Positions 43,263 to 55,273 of a stretch of DNA of 64,000 bases are shown in pieces (within the stretch, counting starts at the first letter, position 1; every line of letters starts with the position of its first letter). The stretch lies in NCBI RefSeq assembly GCF_001039355.2, contig NW_019773725.1, positions 333,709-397,708 of the forward strand, given 5' to 3'. The notes beneath the pieces were generated by a model, which worked only from the letters and a program-made list of their open reading frames with translations, was not told where the DNA came from and made no database searches. A program made the translations under genes and the position numbers. The DNA comes from Lingula anatina (Eukaryota > Brachiopoda > Lingulata > Lingulida > Lingulidae).

Positions 43263-44283
43263 CCCCATTACTTAATTAGTATTCCCAACATGGTTCATAT
43301 GGAATTATAATGAGTAGTGTTAAACCTTTATACTTGCTGCACCGACCATTCGTATTGTATATATAGGTTTACTTCGCCGGGAAATCGCGGCTGAGTAGCT
43401 ATATTATACAGTGACCTACTCGGACAGGTGCCCCGGGATGTTTAACGTGCATATTATATTACTGACCACATAAATTACTAGCCACATAAATTACACGTAT
43501 GAAAAGCCATCATGTTTATAAACAGATAAATAACGTCTCACAGCTTCACGTCTATGGGGTACGTTTAAAGACCTTTATAGAGACTAGGGAGATAAAACAC
43601 AAGATAAACTGCAGAGCTGCCATTGGTGTTTCTAACATGTTTAATCAAAAATTTCCCCTGCATCAAATATGCCCTAATTTTCTCAATTATAAAAAAGAAT
43701 ATTTACTGTATTAATGGAGCACGCATATAATAAATAATATTAAGGGTATATATGCTACATTATATTTACTATCTGCATAGCCATCCTAAATATACTAAAT
43801 AAAAAGCACAGCTTCATTCGTCTTAGAACAACCTAAAGCAGTACTATACGTATGAGTATATTAATCCTTTCACATTCTGTCCAGTCCTGCCCGATCCCAA
43901 CTTGACCGTTGGTATATTCAGGCCAAATACTGCCAATTGTTTATTATCATGAGCTACTCTCCAGCAGAGTCCAGCTGGGTGATGACGTTAATTCTATGCA
44001 TATTCTCGCTGTACTGTACAGACAAGAACATGCGCAGAACTGACCAGAGACATATCTGTGAATGCTTAATGAAAAAATCAGTCAGGGGTACTGATGGAGA
44101 ACAATGCTGCATTTATCTGGGTCGGTCTAACTCTGTGGCTGATTCTCTCTTAATGCTATCAGTGGAATTTACTTATGTCTGACGCGCCTCTTCGAGCAGC
44201 TTGGGGGTAGTTAACACGGAAGTTAATATCGCTTGTGTTACAGACGGACAGTCAGACTTAATCAGTAATGAATTTATGAAACT

Positions 44284-44700
44284 AAGGCTGCTTTCAGAAT
44301 AGAAGTTAACGAGCTAGCAGGATCGGCCTACCTCAGAGGGGAGTCCCTGTAAGGCGCAATCAACTTAATCATGCAGCTTAATTAAGTGTCTGGCACGCCC
44401 CCTCCTCGTCCCCCGTAACTTAGGCCGCATTCAGAACAGTGGAATTACTCTTCCGAGGGTAAATATGGCCGACCTACTATCTATTCAGTGTCTATATTAG
44501 CGGATTAGACGGCAAGCTTTTTAGTGGGTCGCCATATTTGACCCGCGTACTAGTTAGTCCACTGTTCTGAATGCAACCTAATTATACTTGGGTAAAGTCG
44601 GGAAAACTCCCAAAACTTTGTTGTCTGTGCTATTGTTTATGCTGCTCTGCGAGGGGGAGACTAGATAGTCCGTGGATCAACTGGTTGTGAACGCGGTCTA
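44284..44700. mobile_element. Outer palindromic element with a nested MITE
   Basis: AGGCTGCTTTCAGAATAGAA at the left and, reversed, AGACCGCGTTCACAACCAGT at the right look like diverged inverted ends. Inside it (44421-44579) sits a cleaner element with the same type of ends. The outer boundaries are tentative. Confidence 0.35.
44421..44579. mobile_element. Short MITE, about 160 bp
   Basis: GCATTCAGAACAGTGGA at the left is mirrored by TCCACTGTTCTGAATGC at the right. The inverted similarity runs on through GGGT.AAATATGG. Almost the entire element can fold back. TA-type flanks, TSD not certain. Confidence 0.7.
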
Positions 44701-45837
44701 AGACCCTCTTTCAGCCACATGTTATTTTGTGGTCATGACCCCAAGTTCATGGGTGAATGGCAGAGGAATCTGCGTGTTGATATGTATTACGGTCACAGAT
44801 ACCTTCCAACCAGTACTGTTGTTACCGCTGACTGGTCATATACTGCATAGCATATGCACCTTAATTAAACGATGCATGCAGTCGGTCACACTGTGCGCTT
44901 AATACATGTATGTTATAAGTGAGCCGGGCAGCTTAACTCTGGGCAAATGCACTAATACGTACACCGTTAAGGGGGATGCACAGAAGGCCAGCCCTAGCTT
45001 CCCTTACAGTAGTTTTGCTCTATCTTACCCCCCCCCCCCCCCACACACACACACACACACACATCTAGGCAGCCTATTGCAAACTTACGAATGTGAAATA
45101 ACACAGCAGTCGCCTAGGTTCTACTGCTCCCCATTACGTATGTAGTAAATCTAGAGGATATCTATTATATAAACATCTCACTGTCATAACGTTACCACCC
45201 AGCCACCTCTACCCGCCCGAGGAAATCAGTCTGCGGTGAACTGAACTGAAATAAAGGGCATGCATACATCTAACGTTACCTGAGGATGGCTGAAGGCCTA
45301 CACGGACAGTCGGTCTAATAGATCCTGTATGAACTTTTCGTTAATGCTATGAGCTTAAAACCGACGAAAACAATGTACATGTATGTCTGTCCGAATTCTA
45401 AATGTATAATAGCGCAGAGTAAGACGAGGCGGATGTGGTATTATTGGTGAACTACTACGTCTGGTTGACTTTACAGACTTACTATACTCTGACTTGAGTC
45501 CTTTCATACCGAGCAGCTAAGTTTATCTTGACTGGCGCCATTTGATTGGCCCTAACACGTAATTACGCTACAGGTTTCATTACTCAAGTTCATTAACCTT
45601 CATTTAATGCAGTCAGTTGGCCGTCGGGTATGGGGGGGGGGTGGGGGGGGGCTGGGGGGCTTCTATCCTCATACCATCCTCATACTATAAACTGTACCCC
45701 GTACATGTAGGTGGGTATCTTGCGTGAGGAAGTGAAGAAAATGCTCCCTAAATCAAGCCAGGCCTAGCTGTGGTTGAAAAAAAAACTTGTCAGGCATGTG
45801 AGTAACGAACTCTGATAATGCGGTGAAAATCACTTAC

Positions 45838-46230
45838 CTTGTTCGTGTCGTACTACATATGAGTGAGGCAATTAAGTCAAGTGAACCTTGGCGTGCCGTC
45901 AGTGTGCAGAGATATCTAGTCCCTTCGCAAAGTGTACGAAAAGACGTGTATTATCCCTGAAGCTGATGTCTGCTAGATTTTCTCTCTATTTTGTCTTCCA
46001 CCAACAGGATATAATCTACGTGACCTACATGTAGTTCGGTATCAGTAAGCAGTTGACAAAATTAAGTCCCTGTGACTGGTGTCTACTGATGTTTTTTTTT
46101 CTCTCTCTCTCTCTTTTTATGTGCCTTTCGCCATTCACAGATAATCAGCGTGGCCTAGATCAGAGCCTGCAGTGTGACTAGTACACTGAATACAGAGCCA
46201 ATTTATATTTCGGTCGAACCAGTGTCAGCA
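45838..46230 (-). promoter_or_regulatory. Predicted noncoding 5' exon and promoter of TRPC gene 2
   Basis: Aligns with 18858-19260, upstream of gene 1. Shared blocks include AAGACGTGTATT, CTGAAGCTGATG, TACGTGACCTA, AAGTCCCTGTGACTG and AGTACACTGAATA. The donor CAAG|GTAAGT is at 45837-45836. Minus-strand transcription is inferred from that donor. Confidence 0.5.
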
Positions 46231-47524
46231 AGCACACGGCACGTTACAATGTCGTTATTCGTGTACGCTAAATCTGTCGCTGTCACATCCATGCTAGGTT
46301 TGTGATTACTTATAATAATAGTTACAGTTTTATAAACGGGGTAGAGTGTCAGTGGCGGCGTAACCGGATTTACAAGTTCCGGGCATTTGCTCAACAAACA
46401 AAGACAACGTGTGGAAAATTCTCCAATTATCTTACATCAGCATCAGTTCCGGGTAAAACTTTTTCCCCAATATACAGAGGGTCCCAAGAAACCTACTCAT
46501 TCCTTGACTTCTCCTACTACATTAAATACTTTATATTTCATTAGTTGTTCTCTGGTTTAAGAACACTCACGTTTTTTTTTTTTTTAATTTTTTCTCATGT
46601 TATATTGATATTTTTTCCTCAATGGTATTCATTAGATTTGCATCTACCAAGTAGCTCAACAAATGTCTAAGTTAGCGAATGATAAACTCATCGTACAAGA
46701 GGGATCGATCAAACTCTGCTGCAGCTTCTCCCCAAATAATAGGCTTAAATATCTGACGCCCCTCCTCGAGCTGTTAAGGGGTAACTAACTGATTAACTAG
46801 CTACTCAAGGAGGTGTGTCAGACAATTAAGCTGATTACACTGAATACACTTTAGGGACAAACCCCTGCAGAGTTGGATCGATCCGGATGGTAAGATGTTC
46901 GAATCTGAACGCTGGCTATATCAAAACTCAATGCACGGATAACGGTCAAACAGTGACGACATTTCGGGATACCCTGTATATACATGTAGTGACATGTTCC
47001 CACACACGTGCACCGGTATTTTCTCATACTCCAAGGTAAGTAACAGTTTTCGACGAATTGATTAAGCCTTCATGGAAAAAAACATATCGAAAGTAGGCAA
47101 TGGTGTGTCGTTAATAGACAATCCAAAGAGGAGTGGCTTGCTTTGTAAACCAGTCATATATTCCCAATGACTCAAGATCAATTCTAGCCATTAAGACCGA
47201 ATTCCGTCTAATAGAGCAATTGTATTCAAAAGCGCTTTATAGTATTTTATTCTCATCTCACCCCAAAATTATGTTATTCTCTAGTTTATGCTAATTATTG
47301 AAACTATACAGTGCAAAGTCGATTTGACAAATAATGTGCTTGAAAAAATATATATTTATGTGTTGCTTTTATAAAATTATTTGATTTCGAAATAGTTTTC
47401 CTTTGTGATAAATCTACGTGTTAACTGTATCAAGAATAAGATCAAACTAGTAGGTTCATTGGACAGCTACAGTGAAGTGGAGATTAAAATACACAATGTA
47501 AATATACATGTATGCACTATATAT
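46231..47524. other. Non-genic stretch
   Basis: No coding support. T homopolymer near 46572-46586. Nothing else of note seen. Confidence 0.55.
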
Positions 47525-47705
47525 CTGGGGTAGCCCTAACACTCGCCAATTTAGCCAAATGCTAAAACTCGCCTTAATTAGCTAAAGAAAATGGGCTTGA
47601 TTTGACTTTTTTTAGTCAAATTATAACCATTTTGATAACAAACTCACAAAAAAGTGGTGATTTGGCTAAGCATAAAAAAAAAAAAAAATGCTAGCGCTAC
47701 CCCAG
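47525..47705. mobile_element. 181-bp MITE
   Basis: Ends CTGGGGTAGCCCTAACA and TGCTAGCGCTACCCCAG are imperfect inverted repeats, flanked by TATAT on both sides. Internally it has (A)n near the right end and no frame. The TATAT could be a target duplication in a TA-rich site. Confidence 0.65.
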
Positions 47706-48526
47706 TATATACATGTCATATTTAGGTGTTCTGTATAAATAATCACGTACGTTGAATGTTTATAACACATTAAACCGTTATATCAGGTTTCTTATATTAT
47801 CACTAGTAATTGAGAAATGTATTCTGCCTTCCGCTTTTGTATAAAGCAACTCACTAAGTGCACAGCTATTGCTGCAGTCCGACTGGTGCACACCTAATGC
47901 ATTGCACAATATATTTACTGAAAAAAAGTGATCATACAGCTGACTCATTCAGTGTCAGGTGATGTTGTCATTTAAAGGTATTACCATTTGGGGAATACAG
48001 ATATACATAATACCACAGAAATGTTATATCTTGGATTACAAACATTGATCAGAAATAGAGTACGGAAAGAGAGTTCAATCTTACTCCAAAGAGGAGAGCT
48101 TGACTGTGACTTGACCCAGACTGAGATGTAAGTACACGTGGACAGGGTATCTGTAGCCCAGATACGGTACTGTATAAATGTGCATATCTATCCACACAGA
48201 CTCCTTACCTACATTGAGTTATATAAGCCCTCATTTCAAGTTCAAATGTGATCGGCAGCAGATTTGGTGACGGAAATAACTGAAGGATCGTACCTAACAC
48301 AATTGAAAGTATCAGTTTTTTCTCTTCGAAGTCAGATTTCAGCAATGATGTTCTAATTTTGTATGAAGGTGTTCTATTAACTGGACGGATGCATTAATAT
48401 ATAAAGTCAAGTATAAGGTATATGATTGCTATTCCTACAATAGTGATATTTGCATTATTTTAAAATGATATTTACAAGTTTTCCTAATTTTTAACAGCCC
48501 ATTTCACATATTTCGCGTTGGCCTGT

Positions 48527-48568
<42 letters not shown>

Positions 48569-49370
48569 AGTCTGGAAAACGTTTTACACTTTACTTATTT
48601 GCTGTGCTTTGTTTTAACAGCATTTTACTTACTGATTTTTAACTATTGCTAGACTTATCAGGCTAAAACTTTAAAAAATAGAGGTATCGTGACCCTTTCA
48701 TTTGTTTAAATTTTATTACTATTATTATTATTATTATTATTTTAATTTCAATATCCTGGTCTTGATTTGAGTGAATGATTGAATGACTTTACTCTTATAA
48801 TGAGATGTTCGGATAAAACATAACCGTCCTTAGACTTATTTCCAAATGGAACCTACGGCTGCCATAATATATTAACAGTAATTCTAATGCATATTTCTTC
48901 CGATAACATTGTTTTGATTGATGTATGAATTTTTTTATTGATTAAATAGTTGGATATTATTTGATTTTTCATGAACAAATACACCTGCAGCTCTTTTGAC
49001 TTCTACCCTTGCAAAATAAATACACTGTGTAAACATACCTGGTGAATTTTTATTTATCGCTAACCGATTCGCGTCGTGTTGACAAAGAAGCAGCAAGCTG
49101 AGGTCTTGACATCAATACGCCTTCTGTGTTGTATGTCAAAATACTGCAGTCTCGTCCTATACCAAGGTAGTAAATAGTGCATGGCGTCGATTTTTTTCTC
49201 CAAAACTGTGACAAAATGTTACCCTCTACCAGGGCCACAGGGAGCATTTTTTCACTAGACATTTACAAAATAATATTATTGATATTCAGTAGCTGTGAAC
49301 ATTCCTTTGCAAACCCATAACGCCGTCACACACCAGTCTCTGGCAGAAAATTCCAAACAGTTAGTCCCCG
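47706..49370. other. Non-genic stretch
   Basis: (CA)n at about 48530-48567 and (ATT)n at about 48716-48741. The words TTACCCTCTACCAGGGC at 49218-49234 repeat the left end of the element at 49371 and may be a solo end. No gene. Confidence 0.55.
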
Positions 49371-49833
49371 TTACCCTCTACCAGGGCGACTGATAGATTT
49401 TTACAGATATTCACAGATGTCTCTAGCTAGACAGGTGGTCATTTTGAGCTGAAGTCACCCTGTTGAGGAATCTCAAGGCTGATTACATGGCTGGTAATTG
49501 TTTGCATAACTGCTCAGGCACTGCCACTTAGCATGTCCAGTCTAAGTCTGCGTGACATCAATCAAAACAGTTAAATGCTCTGACTTCAATCACTTGCTCT
49601 TCTGTGTCAGATAAAAAAGCATTAGACTGGTTGCGTAACGAGCAGTTATCACGTCGTTGTGAAGCTCAGCTCATGCAGAGCAAGTACAAAGCCTTTGGCG
49701 TGCGCGCAGAGATAATTGTTTCCACATGGGATTCCTCAACAGGGTGACTTCAGCCCAAAATGACCATCTATCTAGCTAGAGACACATCTGTGAATATCTG
49801 TAAAAATCTATCAGTCGCCCTGGTAAAGGGTAA
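49371..49833. mobile_element. Foldback MITE with about 103-bp inverted arms
   Basis: The left arm (49371-49474) starts TTACCCTCTACCAGGGCGAC. The right arm (49729-49833) is its reverse complement with a few mismatches. The arms hold TTTTTACAGATATTCACAGA, GTCTCTAGCTAGA and GAAGTCACCCTGTTGAGGAA. A 254-base unrelated centre separates them. No coding capacity. Class not assigned. Confidence 0.85.
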
Positions 49834-50956
49834 GTACCCGTAATGTTTTTTTTTTTTTTAATACTTTTAAAACTTTAGATAAAATAAATGAATAAGTAAA
49901 TAACGTCAGTAACGCAAACATTATGCGTTATATATGTATATCTGTTTTCTATCACTGTTTAATTGATTCCTTTCCATATTGGAAAGCACTATAGTATAAA
50001 AATAAAAGTTAAAAAAATGCATCAAGTCAAAATCAAGCACAGATTACACAAAATGTGTGCGCCACTAACTTGACTAAAATGTCCATTGTTAAGGGTTTGT
50101 CCCACACACGAGACCCATGGAAAGCTGAAACGAACCGCATCATTTGTGAAAAGTTCGATATGCCACTTTAGGCTCATTGTGCTCAATCCTTGCAAACCTT
50201 GTCTCAAGAGGTACCAGTAGGTTTATGTGGATTTGACCATTTAGATTTTGGTAGTGTGAATTACTATAATATCATTATTATTTTTACCTCATATAGTTTG
50301 ATTCACTGTGATATAATACTGTAGAGGCTTTGAAACGGTTATATTTATATTTTTTTTATATGAGACTAAATTACTTCGAAAACATTTACATTTAATGAAT
50401 TCTGTTATATTCTACCAGTACATGTTATAACAGAGATACTTTAACGCGTGGCGTCTTTGTGTCAGTTTTGTAACGATAAGGTTTGTAGTTGTGACCTGTG
50501 GATGACAACTGTAGCTATAAATACAGCGTATATATTTTTAGACCTGGAAAGACCCCCGATTTTTCAGAGCTCTCACCTGTACACACTTAAGCATAAGATA
50601 GCAAATTGTGATAGCACTCTGTGAATTGTAGACCCATATTATAAAAATGCATGTAGTAAAATCATAGTTTGATTGTGTAACAGTGAATAGCGTCTACTTC
50701 TTTTGATCTCGGCTGTTTGGTGTATTCTACTTCCTCCCCGCGCGTGAAATAAAAACGTCATTTACCGTATGGAAATTGCACAAATAATTAGAATTTCTCT
50801 TGCCGATTGAACATAACAAAATGTTTTTGCTTACGTTCACGTTAAATTTGATCAAGATGGTTTTGAATTTGTAGCGGCCTAGATATATTGTAGGTATTGT
50901 TTGCGGGGGGGGGGGGGGGAGAGGGATGGCAATCAGCTAACAAAGGAAGTTTCAAG
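49834..50956. other. Upstream of the CARD gene
   Basis: A+T-rich, no coding support. Bases 50290-50360 recur at 52978-53050 (CATATAGTTTGATTCACTGT). A G homopolymer at about 50905-50919 lies 40 bases before the CARD gene ATG. Confidence 0.5.
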
Positions 50957-51118
50957 ATGGCATCTTCGAATCATAAGACAAAAACCTGGGAGCAAATTGA
51001 CTCTGTGATTAACAAGAATACAGAGCAAATAGTCCAAGATTTGCCTTTGAATACCACCATTGCAGCGGCCTTCATATCTGCAGGTGTTTTCGAAGCTGTT
51101 GACATGGAGAAAGTTCTG
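50957..51118 (+). CDS. CARD gene exon 1
   Basis: 54 codons, MASSNHKTKTWEQIDSVINK to MEKVL. Donor CTG|GTTTGT, phase 0. The first half of the CARD. Confidence 0.7.
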
Positions 51119-54100
51119 GTTTGTATCACCAGCTGATGACGACATATAAATAATGAACGGTTTATATACAGTACAGTCTCATCTGTGTAAAGCACAGTGG
51201 TAGGTTTTGATTCCAAATAGATCGGAAATGTATAATTTCATATAGTAGCCTTATACGCACAGCATTATTACATGTATGTCAATGTAAAAAGAGTATTGCC
51301 ATGCCTATTTAATAAGTATTATATATTGTGATTATAGGAGACCAAGGTAGGGCGAGACAGGGCCTTCTGGCTGTGCAGAAACATTCCTAGAGACTTGGAC
51401 AAGGTGACAAAATTTGCACATATTCTTGGAAACCATGGACTAGGCCATCTAGAGAAGGCACTGTTAAAAGGGTTGGAAGACATAGCAGTTCCTGTCACAG
51501 AAACAACTCCCATCCCAGGCAAGTTGATATGTTAAAAGGCAAACAATGCGTGTGCTAAATCCTACTGTATAGACTGAAAATCTGCTTTCATGCTAATTGT
51601 TATGTACAGACACAGATGTGTCTGTACATATTGCCATCACCTTCGTCTGTCGTCGCCGTCGTCGCTGTCGTCGCTGTCACCGTCGCCGTGCACTTTCAGC
51701 GTTAACACGATAAGTGGAAGACAGTTTTATTCTTTGGCTTTATATTTAAAGAGCTGATGAATATTCATAAAATGCAGGTCAAGTTCGAAAACCAGCATGA
51801 TCGGGCCATTATTGTAGAAGTTATGCTGTTTTTTTCACTTTTCAGCATATATGCAACACTGTTAACACATTTCAAGGAAAACTGATAGGCCTGTTGTCAT
51901 GAAACTCACTGGAGTAATCGGTCTTACTAAAACCCAGGTCAAGTTTGAAAATCGGCATGATCGGGCAACTATTTTAGTAGTTATGCTGTTTTTTTTCACT
52001 TTTTAGCATATATGCAACAATGTAAACACAATATAAGAAAAACAGATAAGCCAATTGTCATGAAACTCACAGGAGTGGTAAATCTTCCTAAAACCCAGGT
52101 TGAGTTCGAAAATCAGCATAATCGGGCCATCGTTTTAGAAATTATGCTGTTTTTTCACATTTCCTCAGATTCAATTCTTAGGCATGTTAACAGTCTCATT
52201 ATTTAACTAATAAGCTACGTAAAAGTATTTGTTTGACATTTCCTGCATCTTTACAACATTGTTAGTTGATTATGTAAAAATGATGGTAAACTTGTTATCG
52301 TGTATGTGTTATAGAGTTTCAAAAATGGAAATACACTCATATCATTGCAGATTGTCAGGTTCAATCATTCACTATGTTCAGAATCTCAGAATGGAGGAAA
52401 TTGGATATTTAACAATGTTCTATTGATATTTTTCCCATCACATCAATTTTCTAAGTTGATCATATAAAAATGGCACTAAACTGTTCATGTTGTTTTATGT
52501 TAAAAATTGTTAAAAATGGAAAAAAACCCATTTCAGAACAGTGCTGTCTTGTTTACATATTGGCATTTTCAAGGTGTGACTTTGAAGTTTCATGGGCCTG
52601 AAGACTTTTGGTAGTCACATTTTCTGAATATCCATGATACTAATATTTTGTTATTAAAATTGATGGTCATTATGCTCTTAAACATATGTAATATTGCATC
52701 AAATTTGAAGAAACCCCTATTTTGGGCACTGCTCCCATGATGACCATGCGCATTTAAGGAAAACCATTCAAAGAAAATACAGGTTCTAAACTAGTAGCAC
52801 TCAACCGACGGGCTCAAACTAAAAGTTGCACTCTGTCGGTATATAAGGAGACATCCTGATTGTAATAACCTGACAAATGATGGCCCAGAAACTTCGTGGA
52901 CCTCATGAACACGAAATGTAGATTGTTTGTACTTTAATATATACTATGTGCATCGATCAAGGTACATGTTGTATCATTATTCATATAGTTTGATTCACTG
53001 TACTATATTACTGTAGAAGTTTTTAGATCGTTATAATTACATTTCCTACCAGAGCAAAATCATGAAAATGAACGTGAATTTTTTTAATAAGTAGATTTTT
53101 TAAATAAGTTACAAGTAATAAGTTTTGTAATATCATTATATATGAATTCTATAATGTAGACAATGACACCGAGATTTACCTTTTCCCTTTCCATCCACTC
53201 AGGTTTATTAACTACATTCTGTGACAGATCATTCAATATGTTCAATGTTTAATGTTCAGTGTTCAGCTAGTCAAAATTCCACTATCAAGGGGGGGGGGAA
53301 TCATTGGTATAATTAATTTCAGAAATCGAAGGGGGGGGGGGTGAGGACCCCCCTGACACCCCCCTAATTCCAAAAAATGCGTTCGGTTGTAAAATACGGC
53401 TCTACACCCTCAATCGCTTTTCGGGGTTTCTATGATTATGGTATAGACAATATTTTTTTCTAATTAAGAAGATTATATTTTTTTAAGTGAATCATTTTAG
53501 TTGCTTTGTATACATCTGGTTAATATTAATCAGCCAAGTGTTTGCCTTACAGAGTCACAAAGGCCACAACTTGATGAGAAGAGAGTTGAGAGCATGATTA
53601 CTCTTGCTTTGGAAAAACAGAATGAAAAATTCAACTCCCAAATTAGCCAAGTGATGACTGAATTTAATAGTTTAAAAGAAGACAAAATGCACCTCCAGAA
53701 CACCCTCACCCAGGTGACAGCTGACTTGGTACACTTGAAGCAGGAAAATGACATACTGAAGAAGGAGATGGAAGCCGGGACCAGAGTAATCAAGGAACTT
53801 AAAGAAGAAAACAGTCAATTAATGAAAAATCTGCAAGAAGAAACAGAGAAGAGAAAACAAGTAGAAGAAGACCTGAACAAAGCGAATATGAAGACCAAAG
53901 ATAAAAATCCCCAGTGTTCTTGCTCAAAGAAAAACACGCTGCAAGGCAAGTTGCCAGCGGGGAATGAGTTACAGTCGGTGACCAGCCTGGCCTCGAATCA
54001 AGACATTCTGAAAGCACAGGTCAGAAGTCTGGAAAGGCAAGCAATGAAATGGAAAAATAGATATGAGCAGCAACGTAAGAAAAATAGTTGTTGTTGTTGT

Positions 54101-54142
54101 TTTTTAAAGAAGACATACGACGAAGACAAAAAGAAACATTAA
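50957..54142 (+). CDS. CARD plus coiled-coil protein
   Basis: Three exons (50957-51118, 51338-51518, 53553-54142) give 310 residues. Residues about 5-100 look like a CARD six-helix fold: INKNTEQIVQDLPLNTTIAA, ISAGVFEAVDMEKVL, RDRAFWLCRNIPRDLDKV, and ILGNHGLGHLEKALLKGL. Residues about 120-230 are a long coiled coil (MITLALEKQNEKFNSQISQV, LKQENDILKKEME, LKEENSQLMKNLQEETEKRK). The tail has NSCCCCFLKKTYDEDKKKH. By analogy with other CARD/coiled-coil scaffolds it may join an oligomeric immune or death-signalling complex; that is inference. The ATG at 50957 has a good context (AAGATGG); an in-frame ATG at 50897 would add 20 residues through a G run. Confidence 0.7.
51338..51518 (+). CDS. CARD gene exon 2
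   Basis: 181 nt, acceptor GTGATTATAG. ETKVGRDRAFWLCRNIPRD to TETTPIP. The only donor that keeps the phase is CCCAG|GCAAGT, a GC-AG type with otherwise strong consensus; the next exon supplies AG to complete a Glu codon. Confidence 0.7.
51765..52170. repeat. Tandem repeat, about 160-bp unit, three copies
   Basis: Units at about 51775, 51933 and 52094 share CAGGTCAAGTTYGAAAA, CAGCATGATCGGGCCAT and TTATGCTGTTTTTTTCAC. The reverse complement of the same family lies at about 16980-17180 (GGTTTTCGAACTTGACCTGT), so the family is dispersed in this genome. Confidence 0.7.
52560..52740. repeat. Interspersed repeat copy
   Basis: CATTTTCAAGGTGTGACTTT, then GTTTCATGGGCCTGAAGACT and TAATATTGCATCAAATTTGA. 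Same family as 32805-33640 and 42640-42790. Confidence 0.6.
53553..54142 (+). CDS. CARD gene exon 3: coiled coil and Cys tail
   Basis: Acceptor TTTGCCTTACAG. Continuous 195-codon frame. SQRPQLDEKRVESMITLAL, heptad-rich middle, NPQCSCSKKNTL, then RSLERQAMKWKNRYEQQRKK and SCCCCFLKK. The four Cys codons are a (TGT)n run, so their number may vary. Confidence 0.85.
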
Positions 54143-54388
54143 CTCTCTGTATCGACCCAACCAACAACCTGGACATATTTGTTTAGAATACATAACAACG
54201 TGCAGTGTCACTTGAATTGATCACTGATTGTTATATGAAATTTAAAATACATATTTGTTTAATTATGATGCAATCTCCATATTTACCGGAGATGTGTTTT
54301 GGAGGTTTGGGGCATGAGCTATAAGAGAAATGTAACTTTTTTTAATTATCCACACTCTATGATCTGTGAAGCTTTTGTATCTACTTAG

Positions 54389-54447
<59 letters not shown>

Positions 54448-55225
54448 TCATTTTTTAAAACCAACCTTTAGTTATATTCATCACAAAAGAATTCTAGATC
54501 TCAGCCGCTCTCGAGTCTAACTATAGTACCTGTGCTGACCATCCCCACAGAGACTAGTAATTTTTAAACACGATTAATTAATAAGATGCAATTATTAAAT
54601 AAGTGAAATATCTATACAACTAAAGCTGATGTCAATCCCAGATCTACTTAGTTTTCTCGTTTATTCGTCGCATATTATCACGCGTGCACCTAACATGTTT
54701 TTTTAAATATAGCTGGACATATCTGTTTAAAGTACATAACAACGTGCAGTGGCACTTAAATTGTCCTCTGATGGTGTTAAGAAATTTATACAAGTATTCG
54801 TTAATTCTGATTCAAGCTCCCTATTTACCATATATCTGTTATGTCATATTTTTGTGAAATATATTTTATTTTGTAGTAAATTTGTTGTAAAAATAATGGG
54901 TTATTATTTAATCAATCTTAAACAGATCAAAACAGTTTTTGATGATTTAGACATTTTTAAATGTTTTAAATATATTTTTGAATTATTTTTAAAGCATTTT
55001 TTCAACTTCATGAAGGCAAAAAATGCAGGGAAATTACACAAATTCATTTTGGAGAAAAACTTTGGAGAAAAACTTATTACTCACACTATGCTACGTTAAT
55101 CCAATGAAATCTGATGATATACGGTATCTAAACAAAAACTCATACTGGGCATCCTGTCAGACACTTTTAATTTATAAAACAGGAACGATGCTGATTTTTT
55201 TTAATAAAACAAACAAACAAACAAA

Positions 55226-55273
<48 letters not shown>

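Larger units (their letters stand above)
39885..44282 (-). repeat. Segmental duplication, copy 2
   Basis: Partner of 34684-38734. Both left edges share ATCAATGTCCACAAGACACC, in intron 4. Both right edges share GACGGACAG followed by AATCAGTAATGAA, where copy 1 ends at the n. Confidence 0.8.
42581..45837 (-). other. Intron 1 of TRPC-like gene 2 (inferred)
   Basis: Between the predicted noncoding exon donor and the exon 2 acceptor. It contains the 42603-43262 insertion, the 1-kb segment shared with the nested copy, two nested palindromic elements (44284-44700) and a C-run followed by (CA)n at 45029-45062. No gene supported. Confidence 0.55.
51519..53552 (+). other. Intron 2 of the CARD gene
   Basis: Contains three diverged tandem units of about 160 bp at 51765-52170 (AAAACCCAGGTCAAGTTTGA then GGCATGATCGGGC), a (GTC)n-like run at about 51640-51690 and the interspersed repeat at 52560-52740. 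Two G runs at 53289-53297 and 53331-53341. No other gene. Confidence 0.6.

Noticed and set aside
34684-44282. Reading the two duplicated blocks as two alleles assembled in tandem
   Set aside because: Exon 2 proteins differ at many positions and in length, and each block has its own insertion, which seems too much for alleles; it remains possible in a very polymorphic species.
54749-55099. 116-residue plus frame
   Set aside because: Phe/Lys/Leu-rich composition expected from A+T-rich DNA; part of it is a duplicated piece of CARD-gene flank.
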